Shown piece after piece: positions 1 through 6,328 of a stretch of 18,244 bases of DNA (position 1 is its first letter; every line of letters begins with the position of its first letter). This DNA comes from an uncultured Actinomycetes bacterium (GTDB lineage Bacteria > Actinomycetota > Actinomycetes > S36-B12 > UBA5976), in contig CAIYGJ010000052.1 of the NCBI GenBank assembly GCA_903925705.1, positions 1 to 18,244 of the forward strand, written 5' to 3'. Under the pieces are notes generated by a model. It was given only the letters and a program-made list of their open reading frames with translations. It made no database searches and was not told the DNA's origin. A program made the translations under genes and the position numbers.

Positions 1-727
1 CTGCGCTCTTTAGGCGAGCAATCTTGTAGATTGTCAGACCGAAGAGACACTTGGCAAGGATGTCAGCAACGGTGTAACCGACCTGACGACCAACGAATGC
101 GTTTCCACCCTCTACGCCAATTAGTGGCAATAGGTACGAGATTGGGTAGACACCCCAAGTTGCAATAAGAAGCAAGCGAAGACGCTTTACTGTTGCTGCA
201 ACTTCAGTTGGCTGTGATTCAAGTGTCTTGGTCAACTCTACGAACAAGACGTAAAGGATGTACAAGAACGGAATTGAGGAAAGTGCACCAAAAGTTGCCT
301 TTGTTCCCATGTTTGCAGAAACTTCACCTGGGTAACCAAGGATGATCATTGCTGCAGATGCAGGAACTAGACGTGCAGTTAGTGACTTGCGGTTAGCTGC
401 TGGAAGTGCAAGTACTGCAATGGTTTCCATAAGCAAAAGTGGAACAGTTAGTAACCAGTCAACGTAGCGGTATGCTTCGTTGAAAACTTCGCCACCAGCA
501 TGTGCTGACTTGAATGAATCGTAGATTCTCCAGTAGTGGTAAAGCGCAATCAGGGTTACAGTTCCTGAGATTACGATTGCCTGACGGTACTTTGGAAGTA
601 CGCGGGCCTGGCTTAGATATAGGTAGATTGTCGTGGCAAGCATTGCTGCAAAGCCAAGTGACAAGAACCCACTGACGATGACATATTGGTCAGCTGTCAG
701 TGTGGTTACATCATAGATACCATCCAT
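1..727 (-). CDS. Actinorhodopsin, light-driven proton pump (3' end outside window)
   Basis: A type I (microbial) rhodopsin, an integral membrane retinal protein that should pump protons outward in light. The 242 codons visible run off the left edge without a stop. Helix C reads RYVDWLLTVPLLLMET: D90 matches the proton acceptor (Asp97 of proteorhodopsin), E101 the proton donor (Glu108), and L98 the green-tuning position 105. H64 matches His75. In helix G, D222 and K226 (ADILAKCLFG) are the counter-ion and the Schiff-base lysine. G147 lies where bacteriorhodopsin has Trp138 and carotenoid-binding xanthorhodopsin has glycine. The ATG at 727 is chosen because AAAGGAG lies about 9 nt upstream. The leader is unusual and is listed separately. 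The family is sure from these motifs; the actinorhodopsin subfamily is inferred from overall sequence and context. No retinal-synthesis gene is in the window. Confidence 0.95.
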   Translation of the reverse strand, partial: MDGIYDVTTLTADQYVIVSGFLSLGFAAMLATTIYLYLSQARVLPKYRQAIVISGTVTLIALYHYWRIYDSFKSAHAGGEVFNEAYRYVDWLLTVPLLLMETIAVLALPAANRKSLTARLVPASAAMIILGYPGEVSANMGTKATFGALSSIPFLYILYVLFVELTKTLESQPTEVAATVKRLRLLLIATWGVYPISYLLPLIGVEGGNAFVGRQVGYTVADILAKCLFGLTIYKIARLKSA

Positions 728-750
728 GAAGTGTTGCTCCTTTTATTGGG

Positions 751-794
751 AACTGCCGAATCAGTTCGGTTGTTAATGCCGCATTCGCGGCATT
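751..794 (-). promoter_or_regulatory. Tandem hairpins in the actinorhodopsin 5' leader
   Basis: On the minus strand, AATGCCGC, loop GAAT, GCGGCATT form a perfect 8-bp stem at 775-794. Directly after it, CCGAA, loop CTGA, TTCGG form a second stem at 756-769, with AAC/GTT able to extend it at 751-753 and 772-774. An alternative stem, AACTG with CAGTT, shares bases with the second one, so the two cannot form together. No T run follows on the minus strand, so a simple terminator is unlikely. A leader structure that controls translation or mRNA stability fits better. Confidence 0.5.
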
Positions 795-808
795 TTGGTG
801 CTACTCAT
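773..808 (-). CDS. Candidate 11-aa leader peptide upstream of actinorhodopsin
   Basis: A very short ORF encoding MSSTKMPRMRH and ending in TAA lies in the presumed 5' leader of the rhodopsin mRNA. A very strong Shine-Dalgarno sequence, AGGAGGAGG, ends 2 nt before its ATG, which is stronger than that of the rhodopsin itself. The second half of the ORF coincides exactly with a perfect hairpin (775-794), and a second hairpin follows its stop. This arrangement suggests a translated leader that melts the hairpin or couples translation to the rhodopsin start 46 nt downstream. Translation is inferred only from the ribosome binding site and reading frame. Three Met and two Arg in 11 codons do not match a classical amino-acid attenuator. 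Confidence 0.4.
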   Translation of the reverse strand: MSSTKMPRMRH

Positions 809-861
809 AGCCTCCTCCTGAACGAGTCGACTTGCAACCAAAACACGCAATAAAATCGCGC

Positions 862-893
862 TATTATTGAGAAATCCCATTGATTTTAGGAGA
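862..893 (+). promoter_or_regulatory. Candidate -10 box and ribosome binding site of mec
   Basis: TATTAT at 862-867 is one base from the consensus -10 box, and AGGAGA at 888-893 lies 11 nt before the ATG of mec. No convincing -35 element was found. The A/T-rich segment is shared with the divergent rhodopsin leader, so it may work in both directions. Confidence 0.4.
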
Positions 894-904
894 AATATCC
901 GAAT

Positions 905-1321
905 ATGTTGAGAATTTCTCAAAATCTAATTGACCAGATGGTGGCTCATTCCAGGCAGGATCATCCTGATGAGGCATGTGGCGTAATTGCTGGGCCGGCA
1001 GGCTCTGATCAGCCAACCCGTTTTATTCCGATGATCAATGCCGCAAGATCGCCAACTTTTTACGAATTTGATTCTGCAGATTTACTTAAGCTCTATCGCG
1101 ATCTAGATAAGAACGAAGAAGATCCTGTCGTTGTTTATCATTCGCATACTGCAACTGAGGCTTATCCATCACGAACTGATGTGGCCTATGCGTCTGAACC
1201 GTTTGCGCATTACGTTTTGATTTCGACCAGAGAGACAGGTTCCCAAGATGGGCCTTACGAGATCCGGTCCTACCGAATTGTTGATGGCGTTATTACCGAG
1301 GAAGAAATAGTAATTACTTAA
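905..1321 (+). CDS. mec: JAMM metalloprotease Mec, CysO-cysteine hydrolase
   Basis: A zinc JAMM/MPN+ domain protein of 138 aa. In Mycobacterium tuberculosis the family member Mec releases cysteine from the C-terminus of the sulfur carrier CysO. The full metal site is visible: E23 in DEACGVIAG, then H79-S-H81 and D92 in HSHTATEAYPSRTD. The length matches stand-alone bacterial members. The ATG has AGGAGA 11 nt upstream. Its stop is only 4 bp from that of cysM on the other strand, so the two transcripts must converge and probably overlap. In mycobacteria mec lies in the same direction as cysO and cysM; here it is inverted. The neighbourhood makes the CysO-cysteine role much more likely than another JAMM role. 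Confidence 0.9.
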   Translation: MLRISQNLIDQMVAHSRQDHPDEACGVIAGPAGSDQPTRFIPMINAARSPTFYEFDSADLLKLYRDLDKNEEDPVVVYHSHTATEAYPSRTDVAYASEPFAHYVLISTRETGSQDGPYEIRSYRIVDGVITEEEIVIT

Positions 1322-1325
1322 AGGC

Positions 1326-2273
1326 CTAGGCCCAGAGCTGTCCGTCAAGAGCCTCTGAGGCTTCCTCTACGGTTCCTTCATATGCACCAGTTGATAGGTA
1401 CTTCCAACCGCCGTCGCAAACAATAAAAACAATGTCAGCTTTTTGGCCAGCTTTTACGGCTTTCGTTGCCATACCTAGGGCGGCGTGCAAAATTGCGCCG
1501 GTTGAAATGCCTGCAAAAATTCCTTCGCGATTGAGAAGTTCTCGCGTGCGGGCGACTGCTTCTAGTGGCCCAACTGAAAATCTGGTAGTTAAAACTTCTT
1601 CATCGTAAAGTTCTGGAATGAATCCTTCATCAATGTTGCGCAGTCCATAAACCAGTTCGCCGTAGCGAGGTTCGGCCGCGACGATTGCTATATCTGGCTT
1701 GTGTTCCCGAAGGAATCTGCCGGTGCCCATTAGCGTTCCGGTTGTGCCAAGGCCCGCAACAAAGTGCGTAATGGTTGGGCAGTCTGCCAAAATCTCTGGT
1801 CCGGTGGTTCGATAGTGCGCATCTGCATTTGCTGGATTTCCGTATTGGTAAAGCATTACCCAACTTGGATTCTCGGCGGCTAAATTCTTGGCAACGCGAA
1901 CTGCTTCATTGGAGCCACCTGCAGCCGGCGAGTACCTAATCTCAGCGCCCCACATGTTTAGAAGTTGAGTTCTTTCTGGAGAAGTATTTTCTGGCATAAC
2001 ACAAATTAATTTGTAGCCCTTAAGTCGAGAGGCCATAGCAAGTGAAATTCCGGTGTTGCCACTTGTTGGTTCCAGGATTGTGCAACCAGGAGTGAGAGTC
2101 CCGTCGGCTTCGGCCGCTTCGATCATTGCTATTGCAGCGCGATCCTTAATCGACCCAGTTGGATTTCGATCTTCAAGCTTTGCCCACAGGCGAACATCTG
2201 CTGAAGGTGAAAGATTAGGCAGACCAACTAGGGGAGTATTTCCAACTGATTCAAGCAAAGAGTCGTAGCGCAT
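1326..2273 (-). CDS. cysM: O-phosphoserine sulfhydrylase CysM, CysO-dependent
   Basis: A PLP-dependent cysteine synthase of the CysM type, 315 aa. It forms the CysO-cysteine adduct from CysO thiocarboxylate and an activated serine. K43 in PTGSIKDR is the PLP lysine, and S71-GNTG-75 with GLGTTGT (175-181) form the cofactor pocket. LRNIDEGFIPELYD (211-224) contains R212, equivalent by position to the Arg that selects O-phosphoserine in the mycobacterial enzyme. The C-terminus GQLWA also resembles that enzyme. It starts 8 bp after the cysO stop, so the two form an operon. Ordinary O-acetylserine use is the alternative, but the CysO and Mec genes beside it argue for the carrier-protein route. Confidence 0.93.
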   Translation of the reverse strand: MRYDSLLESVGNTPLVGLPNLSPSADVRLWAKLEDRNPTGSIKDRAAIAMIEAAEADGTLTPGCTILEPTSGNTGISLAMASRLKGYKLICVMPENTSPERTQLLNMWGAEIRYSPAAGGSNEAVRVAKNLAAENPSWVMLYQYGNPANADAHYRTTGPEILADCPTITHFVAGLGTTGTLMGTGRFLREHKPDIAIVAAEPRYGELVYGLRNIDEGFIPELYDEEVLTTRFSVGPLEAVARTRELLNREGIFAGISTGAILHAALGMATKAVKAGQKADIVFIVCDGGWKYLSTGAYEGTVEEASEALDGQLWA

Positions 2274-2281
2274 GATTAACG

Positions 2282-2554
2282 TCAGCCACCAGCGACTGCA
2301 GGTAAGACGGTTACCGAATCGCCTTCAGAAACCGGCGCCTCTAGGCTTCCGGTGAATCTAACATCCTCATCGTTGATGTAGATGTTTACAAAGCGTCGAA
2401 GTTTTCCATCTTCAATTAACCGGCCAGCAATCCCTGGAAACTGGGATTCAAGATCAGCGATGATCTGTGCCAATGTCTCACCTGTGGCAGACACCGACCG
2501 AGCGTCATTGGTATAGCTACGCAGGATGGTGGGGATACTTACAGCTACAGACAT
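2282..2554 (-). CDS. cysO: Sulfur carrier protein CysO (ThiS/MoaD fold)
   Basis: A 90-aa beta-grasp sulfur carrier. Its C-terminus, AVAGG, ends in the Gly-Gly required for adenylation and thiocarboxylation. The thiocarboxylate is the sulfur donor for CysM, and Mec later removes the added cysteine. NIYINDEDVRFTGSLEAPVSEGDSVTVLPAVAGG shows the typical last two strands of the MoaD/ThiS fold. The ATG at 2554 is preceded by a weak GAAAG. cysM follows after 8 bp. No MoeZ-type activating enzyme is in the window, so it must be encoded elsewhere. Confidence 0.92.
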   Translation of the reverse strand: MSVAVSIPTILRSYTNDARSVSATGETLAQIIADLESQFPGIAGRLIEDGKLRRFVNIYINDEDVRFTGSLEAPVSEGDSVTVLPAVAGG

Positions 2555-2583
2555 TTTTACGCTTTCAAAAGGATTGGATACCT

Positions 2584-2610
2584 AAGTGTAAATCAAATTT
2601 CTTAACACTT
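2584..2610 (-). promoter_or_regulatory. Dyad and possible -10 box upstream of cysO-cysM
   Basis: A 27-nt interrupted palindrome with outer arms AAGTGT and ACACTT lies 30 bp before the cysO ATG; 10 of its 13 symmetric positions pair. The minus-strand box TACACT (2585-2590), a TANNNT -10 candidate, sits inside one arm. A repressor or activator site for the cysO-cysM operon is possible. The rest of the 129-bp gap (2555-2683) shows nothing else recognisable. Confidence 0.3.
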
Positions 2611-2683
2611 CTTGCCGAGATCATTCTGCGTGAATTAGGCATAAATTGCCGGGTGGCTATTCACTGTTGCGAATACTTTGCAG

Positions 2684-3088
2684 TTAATCGGATGAACTAA
2701 ACCACTTTTTTGCGCTATCTGACCGAACTAAAAAAACCACGTATAGATTTATCGCGATAAATATCAAGCCAACAGGCCAGCGAAATAGTCCAAAGAGTAT
2801 GTTGATCGATGCAATTGTGTAAATTAGCACGACTGCGATATGCGACTTATTAAATAATTCCTTGATTACCCACAAGTAGACAAAACCAAATGCAATACAC
2901 GCGACACCAGAAACGATCAGTAATTGTGGAGGAGCACCGCTTGGAGTTCTCGGCACTTCAATCGCTTTTAACGTCTCAGGAGTTAGAGAGAAAAGTAAAC
3001 CTATTCCAAAGTTAAACACCGCACCGAGTCCGACAAGTCCTCCCGCAACCAGGACTGATTTGGGTGCATTGCAAGTTTTCATCACCAT
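2684..3088 (-). CDS. Four-helix membrane protein of unknown function
   Basis: A 134-aa protein not recognised from any family. Four hydrophobic stretches are visible: about 11-34, 53-75, 83-101 and 104-121. Its C-terminus is short and polar (RSDSAKKWFSSSD). A start at 3088 gives MVMKT; a start at 3082 would drop two residues. TAATCT lies 3 nt before the first ATG and 9 nt before the second, so the start is uncertain. It is divergent from murI with only 19 bp between them, so the two promoters must overlap each other's coding ends. Codon use looks like that of its neighbours. No function is proposed. Confidence 0.75.
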   Translation of the reverse strand: MVMKTCNAPKSVLVAGGLVGLGAVFNFGIGLLFSLTPETLKAIEVPRTPSGAPPQLLIVSGVACIAFGFVYLWVIKELFNKSHIAVVLIYTIASINILFGLFRWPVGLIFIAINLYVVFLVRSDSAKKWFSSSD

Positions 3089-3095
3089 GTCAGAT

Positions 3096-3101
3096 TACTC
3101 T
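3096..3101 (+). promoter_or_regulatory. -10 box of a likely leaderless murI transcript
   Basis: TACTCT fits the actinobacterial TANNNT -10 consensus and ends exactly 6 nt before the GTG of murI. There is no Shine-Dalgarno sequence, so transcription probably starts at or next to the start codon. No good -35 element was found. Confidence 0.5.
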
Positions 3102-3107
3102 TAAGTA

Positions 3108-3899
3108 GTGAACGATAGACCGATAGGTGTTATGGATTCAGGCGTAGGTGGCCTGACCGTGGTGCGCGCCATTTTGGACCAACTACCAAACGAGCCTGTC
3201 ATTTATGTTGGCGATACCGCACATGGCCCTTACGGCCCGCGTCCCATTGCAGAAGTAAGAGAGCTTGCACTGGATGTACTAGATGCATTAGTCGAGCGCG
3301 ACGTCAAGATGCTGGTGATTGCCTGCAATTCGGCAAGCGCAGCGATGTTGCGTGATGCCCGCGAGCGATATTCGATACCAGTTGTAGAAGTTATCCAACC
3401 CGCCGTTCGCCGTGCAGTAGGAGCAACTCGATCCGGTCGCATCGGTGTGATTGGAACTCAAGCGACTATTACCAGCGATGCATACTCCGACGCCTTTGCC
3501 GCAGCGCCGCACGTGGAAGTTACCTCGCAAGCATGTCCGAGATTTGTTGAGTTTGTCGAAGCTGGCATTACTAATGGCAAAGAGTTAACGGCAATCGCGC
3601 GCGAATACCTGCAGCCTGTTCTAGATAAAGATGTTGACACTTTGGTTCTAGGTTGCACACATTATCCGTTACTAACTGGTGTGATTTCGATGATCGCTGG
3701 CGATAACGTCACGTTGGTATCAAGCGCCGAGGAAACCGCTAAAGACGTTTATCGCATTTTGGTAGAACAAGATTTAACTCGAAATCCAAATCTGCCACGT
3801 CCAACTCATGAGTTCTTGGCTACCGGTGAATCATTCACGCACCTGGCTCGAAGATTCCTTGGACCTGAAGTTATGGAAGTTACTTCGCTTAAGCAATAA
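3108..3899 (+). CDS. murI: Glutamate racemase MurI
   Basis: Converts L-glutamate to D-glutamate for peptidoglycan, by a cofactor-free two-cysteine mechanism in the cytoplasm. The 263-aa length is typical. D10-S11-GVGG holds the N-terminal substrate loop. C73 in IACNSAS and C183 in LGCTHYPLL are the two catalytic cysteines, with H185 beside the second. The GTG start at 3108 is favoured because the protein begins directly with NDRPIGVMDSG and a TANNNT box lies 6 nt upstream. It heads the murI-rph-rdgB set; rph has its own possible promoter 37 bp downstream. In mycobacteria a rhomboid gene lies between cysM and murI; none is here. Confidence 0.97.
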   Translation: MNDRPIGVMDSGVGGLTVVRAILDQLPNEPVIYVGDTAHGPYGPRPIAEVRELALDVLDALVERDVKMLVIACNSASAAMLRDARERYSIPVVEVIQPAVRRAVGATRSGRIGVIGTQATITSDAYSDAFAAAPHVEVTSQACPRFVEFVEAGITNGKELTAIAREYLQPVLDKDVDTLVLGCTHYPLLTGVISMIAGDNVTLVSSAEETAKDVYRILVEQDLTRNPNLPRPTHEFLATGESFTHLARRFLGPEVMEVTSLKQ

Positions 3900-3922
3900 C
3901 CATGGCAAATATAGACATGCAA

Positions 3923-3928
3923 TAGAGT
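3923..3928 (+). promoter_or_regulatory. -10 box of a likely leaderless rph transcript
   Basis: TAGAGT (TANNNT) ends 7 nt before the GTG of rph, the same arrangement as at murI. No clear ribosome binding site is present, although GG at 3931-3932 lies close to the start. No -35 element was recognised. Confidence 0.45.
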
Positions 3929-3935
3929 CAGGTAC

Positions 3936-4679
3936 GTGACTAATCGCTCTGACGGCCGCAGCGCCGACCAACTTCGTAATGTAACTTTCAACCGCCAATG
4001 GCTAGATCATGCCGAAGGCAGCGTGCTAGTTGAATTCGGCGCCACCAAGGTGCTTTGTGCCGTTTCGTTTAGCGAAGGTGTGCCGCGCTGGAAAAAAGGT
4101 AGCGGCGAAGGCTGGTTAACCGCCGAGTATTCAATGTTGCCTCGAGCAACCCACACTCGCAATGACCGCGAAAGCGTAAAGGGCAAGCTTGGCGGCCGCA
4201 CGCATGAAATTTCACGCTTGATTGGACGTAGTCTTCGTTCAGTCTTAGACATGTCATCACTTGGCGAAAACACGATCATGATTGATTGCGATGTTTTGCA
4301 GGCAGATGGCGGAACTCGAACAGCAGCTATAACTGGCGCTTACGTTGCGGTTGCTGATGCAGTTGAATGGGCTCGCACTAATGGCTTAGTGGCGAAAGAT
4401 GCTGTTGTATTGCGGGACTCAGTAGCTGCAGTTTCTGTGGGAATCGTTGATGGAAAACCTTGCCTTGATTTGCACTATGACGATGACGTTCGCGCTGACA
4501 CAGATATGAACATTGTGATGACTGGATCAGGTGCATTCATTGAAATTCAAGGAACCGCAGAACGGGAACCATTTGATCGCCAGTTGCTCCATGAACTACT
4601 GGACATGGCAACCATTGGTTGTGTCGAACTAACTTCAAAGCAAAAGGCTGCTCTGGCACTACCTTTACCTAAAAAGTAG
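3936..4679 (+). CDS. rph: Ribonuclease PH
   Basis: A phosphorolytic 3'-to-5' exoribonuclease that trims tRNA precursors and forms hexamers. At 247 aa it is of normal length. GRTHEISRLIGRSLR (87-101) carries the conserved arginines, and GGTRTA (125-130) is the phosphate-binding loop. IDCDVLQADGG precedes it as usual in the family. The GTG start gives MTNRSDGRSADQLRN, a typical N-terminus (R-D/S-GR-x-x-D-x-LR). Its stop is 5 bp before rdgB, indicating co-transcription. The same murI, rph, rdgB order is found in mycobacteria, there with a hydrolase gene between murI and rph. Confidence 0.97.
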   Translation: MTNRSDGRSADQLRNVTFNRQWLDHAEGSVLVEFGATKVLCAVSFSEGVPRWKKGSGEGWLTAEYSMLPRATHTRNDRESVKGKLGGRTHEISRLIGRSLRSVLDMSSLGENTIMIDCDVLQADGGTRTAAITGAYVAVADAVEWARTNGLVAKDAVVLRDSVAAVSVGIVDGKPCLDLHYDDDVRADTDMNIVMTGSGAFIEIQGTAEREPFDRQLLHELLDMATIGCVELTSKQKAALALPLPKK

Positions 4680-4684
4680 TTTCA

Positions 4685-5293
4685 ATGAAATTTGTTTTAG
4701 CCACGAGAAATTCTCACAAAGCAACCGAGCTTAAGCGAATTCTGGAAGACCTAGAACTTGAATGCGAACTCTTATTGGTTTCTGATTTTCCAGGGGCTCC
4801 CGAGGTCGAAGAAACTGAAACTACTTTCGGAGGTAATGCGTTACTGAAAGCGCGAGCGCTTGCTAAGTTCACGGGATTGGCTGCAATCGCAGATGACTCA
4901 GGGATTTGTGTGGACGCCCTCAATGGTGATCCAGGCGTGCTATCTGCAAGATGGTCAGGCGCTACCGAAAATGTGGATCAAGCAAACTTGGAGTTAGTGC
5001 TGGAACAGATCAGTGAAGTTGAGGAAGCTAATCGTGGTGCACATTTCATGTGTGCAGCTGTTGCTGTATTCCCTGACGGCACTGAGCTAGTTGCTACTGG
5101 AAAAATGCATGGATCATTGTTGCGAAAGCCACAGGGTTCAAACGGATTCGGCTATGACCCAATTTTTGTTCCAAGTGGTTTTAGTAAAACCACTGCAGAG
5201 ATGTCTTCATCTGAGAAGGACGCTATTAGTCACCGCGGTATGGCGCTTAATCAATTAGCGCATCAAATAAGTGAAGTTATTTCTAAGACTTGA
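4685..5293 (+). CDS. rdgB: dITP/XTP pyrophosphatase RdgB (Ham1 family)
   Basis: A house-cleaning enzyme that hydrolyses non-canonical purine triphosphates (ITP, dITP, XTP) to monophosphates. It has 202 aa, a typical length. Motifs in order are ATRNSHKATEL (6-16, substrate loop), TFGGNALLKARA (47-58), ADDSGICVDALNG (69-81) with the catalytic Asp at 70 or 71, GSNGFGYDPIFVP near 150-162, and SHRGMALNQL near the end. It starts 5 bp after the rph stop with no clear Shine-Dalgarno sequence, so reinitiation is likely. Its stop is 3 bp from the 3' end of an opposing tRNA-Leu gene. Confidence 0.96.
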   Translation: MKFVLATRNSHKATELKRILEDLELECELLLVSDFPGAPEVEETETTFGGNALLKARALAKFTGLAAIADDSGICVDALNGDPGVLSARWSGATENVDQANLELVLEQISEVEEANRGAHFMCAAVAVFPDGTELVATGKMHGSLLRKPQGSNGFGYDPIFVPSGFSKTTAEMSSSEKDAISHRGMALNQLAHQISEVISKT

Positions 5294-5296
5294 TAA

Positions 5297-5381
5297 TGGT
5301 GCGGGAGGGGGGACTTGAACCCCCACACCCGAAGGCGCCAGATCCTAAATCTGGTGCGTCTGCCAATTCCGCCACTCCCGC
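5297..5381 (-). tRNA. tRNA-Leu (anticodon UAG)
   Basis: A class II tRNA. The acceptor stem GCGGGAG pairs with CTCCCGC, followed by discriminator A and an encoded CCA. The anticodon stem-loop CCAGA-TTTAGGA-TCTGG gives anticodon TAG, reading CUA and probably other CUN codons. A variable arm (GCGCCTTCGGGTGT region) and the T loop TTCAAGT are present. It is 85 nt with CCA. Its 3' end is 3 bp from the rdgB stop on the opposite strand. Confidence 0.97.
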
Positions 5382-5460
5382 ACGTGGGCTCTATTCTGTC
5401 AGGAATTAGCGCCAAATTCATAATCGGGTCTGGTCACTAGCCTGGATAAATCAAGGCTGA

Positions 5461-6327
5461 CTACTTAGTCACTATTTCTGCAGGGTGCCTGTCGAGCCCG
5501 GCTGATCTCCGTGCGCCGCGGCCACCAGTTGAAACGAGGACTACGACGAAAAGCGCTGCACCCACCAAAACGATCATTGTTCCAGAAGGTACATCTGCGT
5601 AGTAACTCGTATACATACCAACGAGTCCGCACAGGGTTCCAATAAGCGTGCTGTAGGCCAGCATTCGACCAAATGAATCCGTCAGCATTCGCGCAATAAC
5701 TGCAGGTATCACAAGCATGGCTGCAACTAAAGTGACTCCGATTACCGTCAATGTTGCAAGTATTGCCAATGACAACACAATCATTAGCGCTGCCTCGATC
5801 CGACCAACATTGACGCCCGATACCGCAGCTACATCAGGATCGAAAGTGCTGAAGAGCAGAGCGCGGTAGCGCAGCACAACAAAACTTGTAGTAAGCACTG
5901 TCACGGCAACAAGGCCCACAATCTGTCCCGTAGTTATTCCCAGGATGCTGCCAAAAAGTGCGTTTTCAAATGAAGGCCCGCTAGTTCCGAACTTGGCAAA
6001 TAGCGCAACGCCAAGTGCGAACGATGCGATCGTGATGACACCAATAGCTGCATCAGCCCCAACTCGACTTCGCTTAGTTACGGTCGTGATTGCTAAGGCC
6101 GATAAAATTCCCCACAGTCCGGCACCAATGGCATAAAACTGAGCGGCAAATAATTGCATTGCGGCAAAGCCACCGAAAATCGAATGTGCCAAACCGTGGC
6201 CTATGTAACTCATGCCTCGCAGCACAATGTAAACACCGATGAGGCCAAGTATTGCGCCGGACAGACTGGCAACAAGCAATCCCTTTTGAAAGAAGGCGTA
6301 GCTCAAAGGTTCAAGAAGAGTTTCCAT
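5461..6327 (-). CDS. Zn/Mn-type ABC transporter permease (ABC-3 family)
   Basis: The membrane subunit of a ZnuB/MntB-like metal importer, 288 aa, with about eight or nine hydrophobic helices. MSYIGHGLAHSIFGG near the N-terminus is the characteristic signature of this family, and FDPDVAAVSGVNV is the cytoplasmic loop that contacts the ATPase. The start METLLEPLS at 6327 is chosen because AGGAG lies 5-6 nt upstream and the ATG follows the ATPase stop by one base (TGA-A-ATG). An upstream in-frame start at 6387 would lie inside the ATPase gene. It is the last gene of the three-gene operon. The metal cannot be read from this subunit. Confidence 0.93.
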   Translation of the reverse strand: METLLEPLSYAFFQKGLLVASLSGAILGLIGVYIVLRGMSYIGHGLAHSIFGGFAAMQLFAAQFYAIGAGLWGILSALAITTVTKRSRVGADAAIGVITIASFALGVALFAKFGTSGPSFENALFGSILGITTGQIVGLVAVTVLTTSFVVLRYRALLFSTFDPDVAAVSGVNVGRIEAALMIVLSLAILATLTVIGVTLVAAMLVIPAVIARMLTDSFGRMLAYSTLIGTLCGLVGMYTSYYADVPSGTMIVLVGAALFVVVLVSTGGRGARRSAGLDRHPAEIVTK

Positions 6328-6328
6328 T

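Noticed and set aside
1323..1332. Perfect 10-bp palindrome GGCCTAGGCC between the mec and cysM stops
   Set aside because: Too short and without loop or T run for a terminator; most of it lies in the last cysM codons and one such palindrome is expected by chance over this length scale of searching.
5382..5460. Possible tRNA-Leu promoter (TTGGCG and TAGAGC)
   Set aside because: Both boxes are weak matches and no other support exists; nothing else was seen in this gap.
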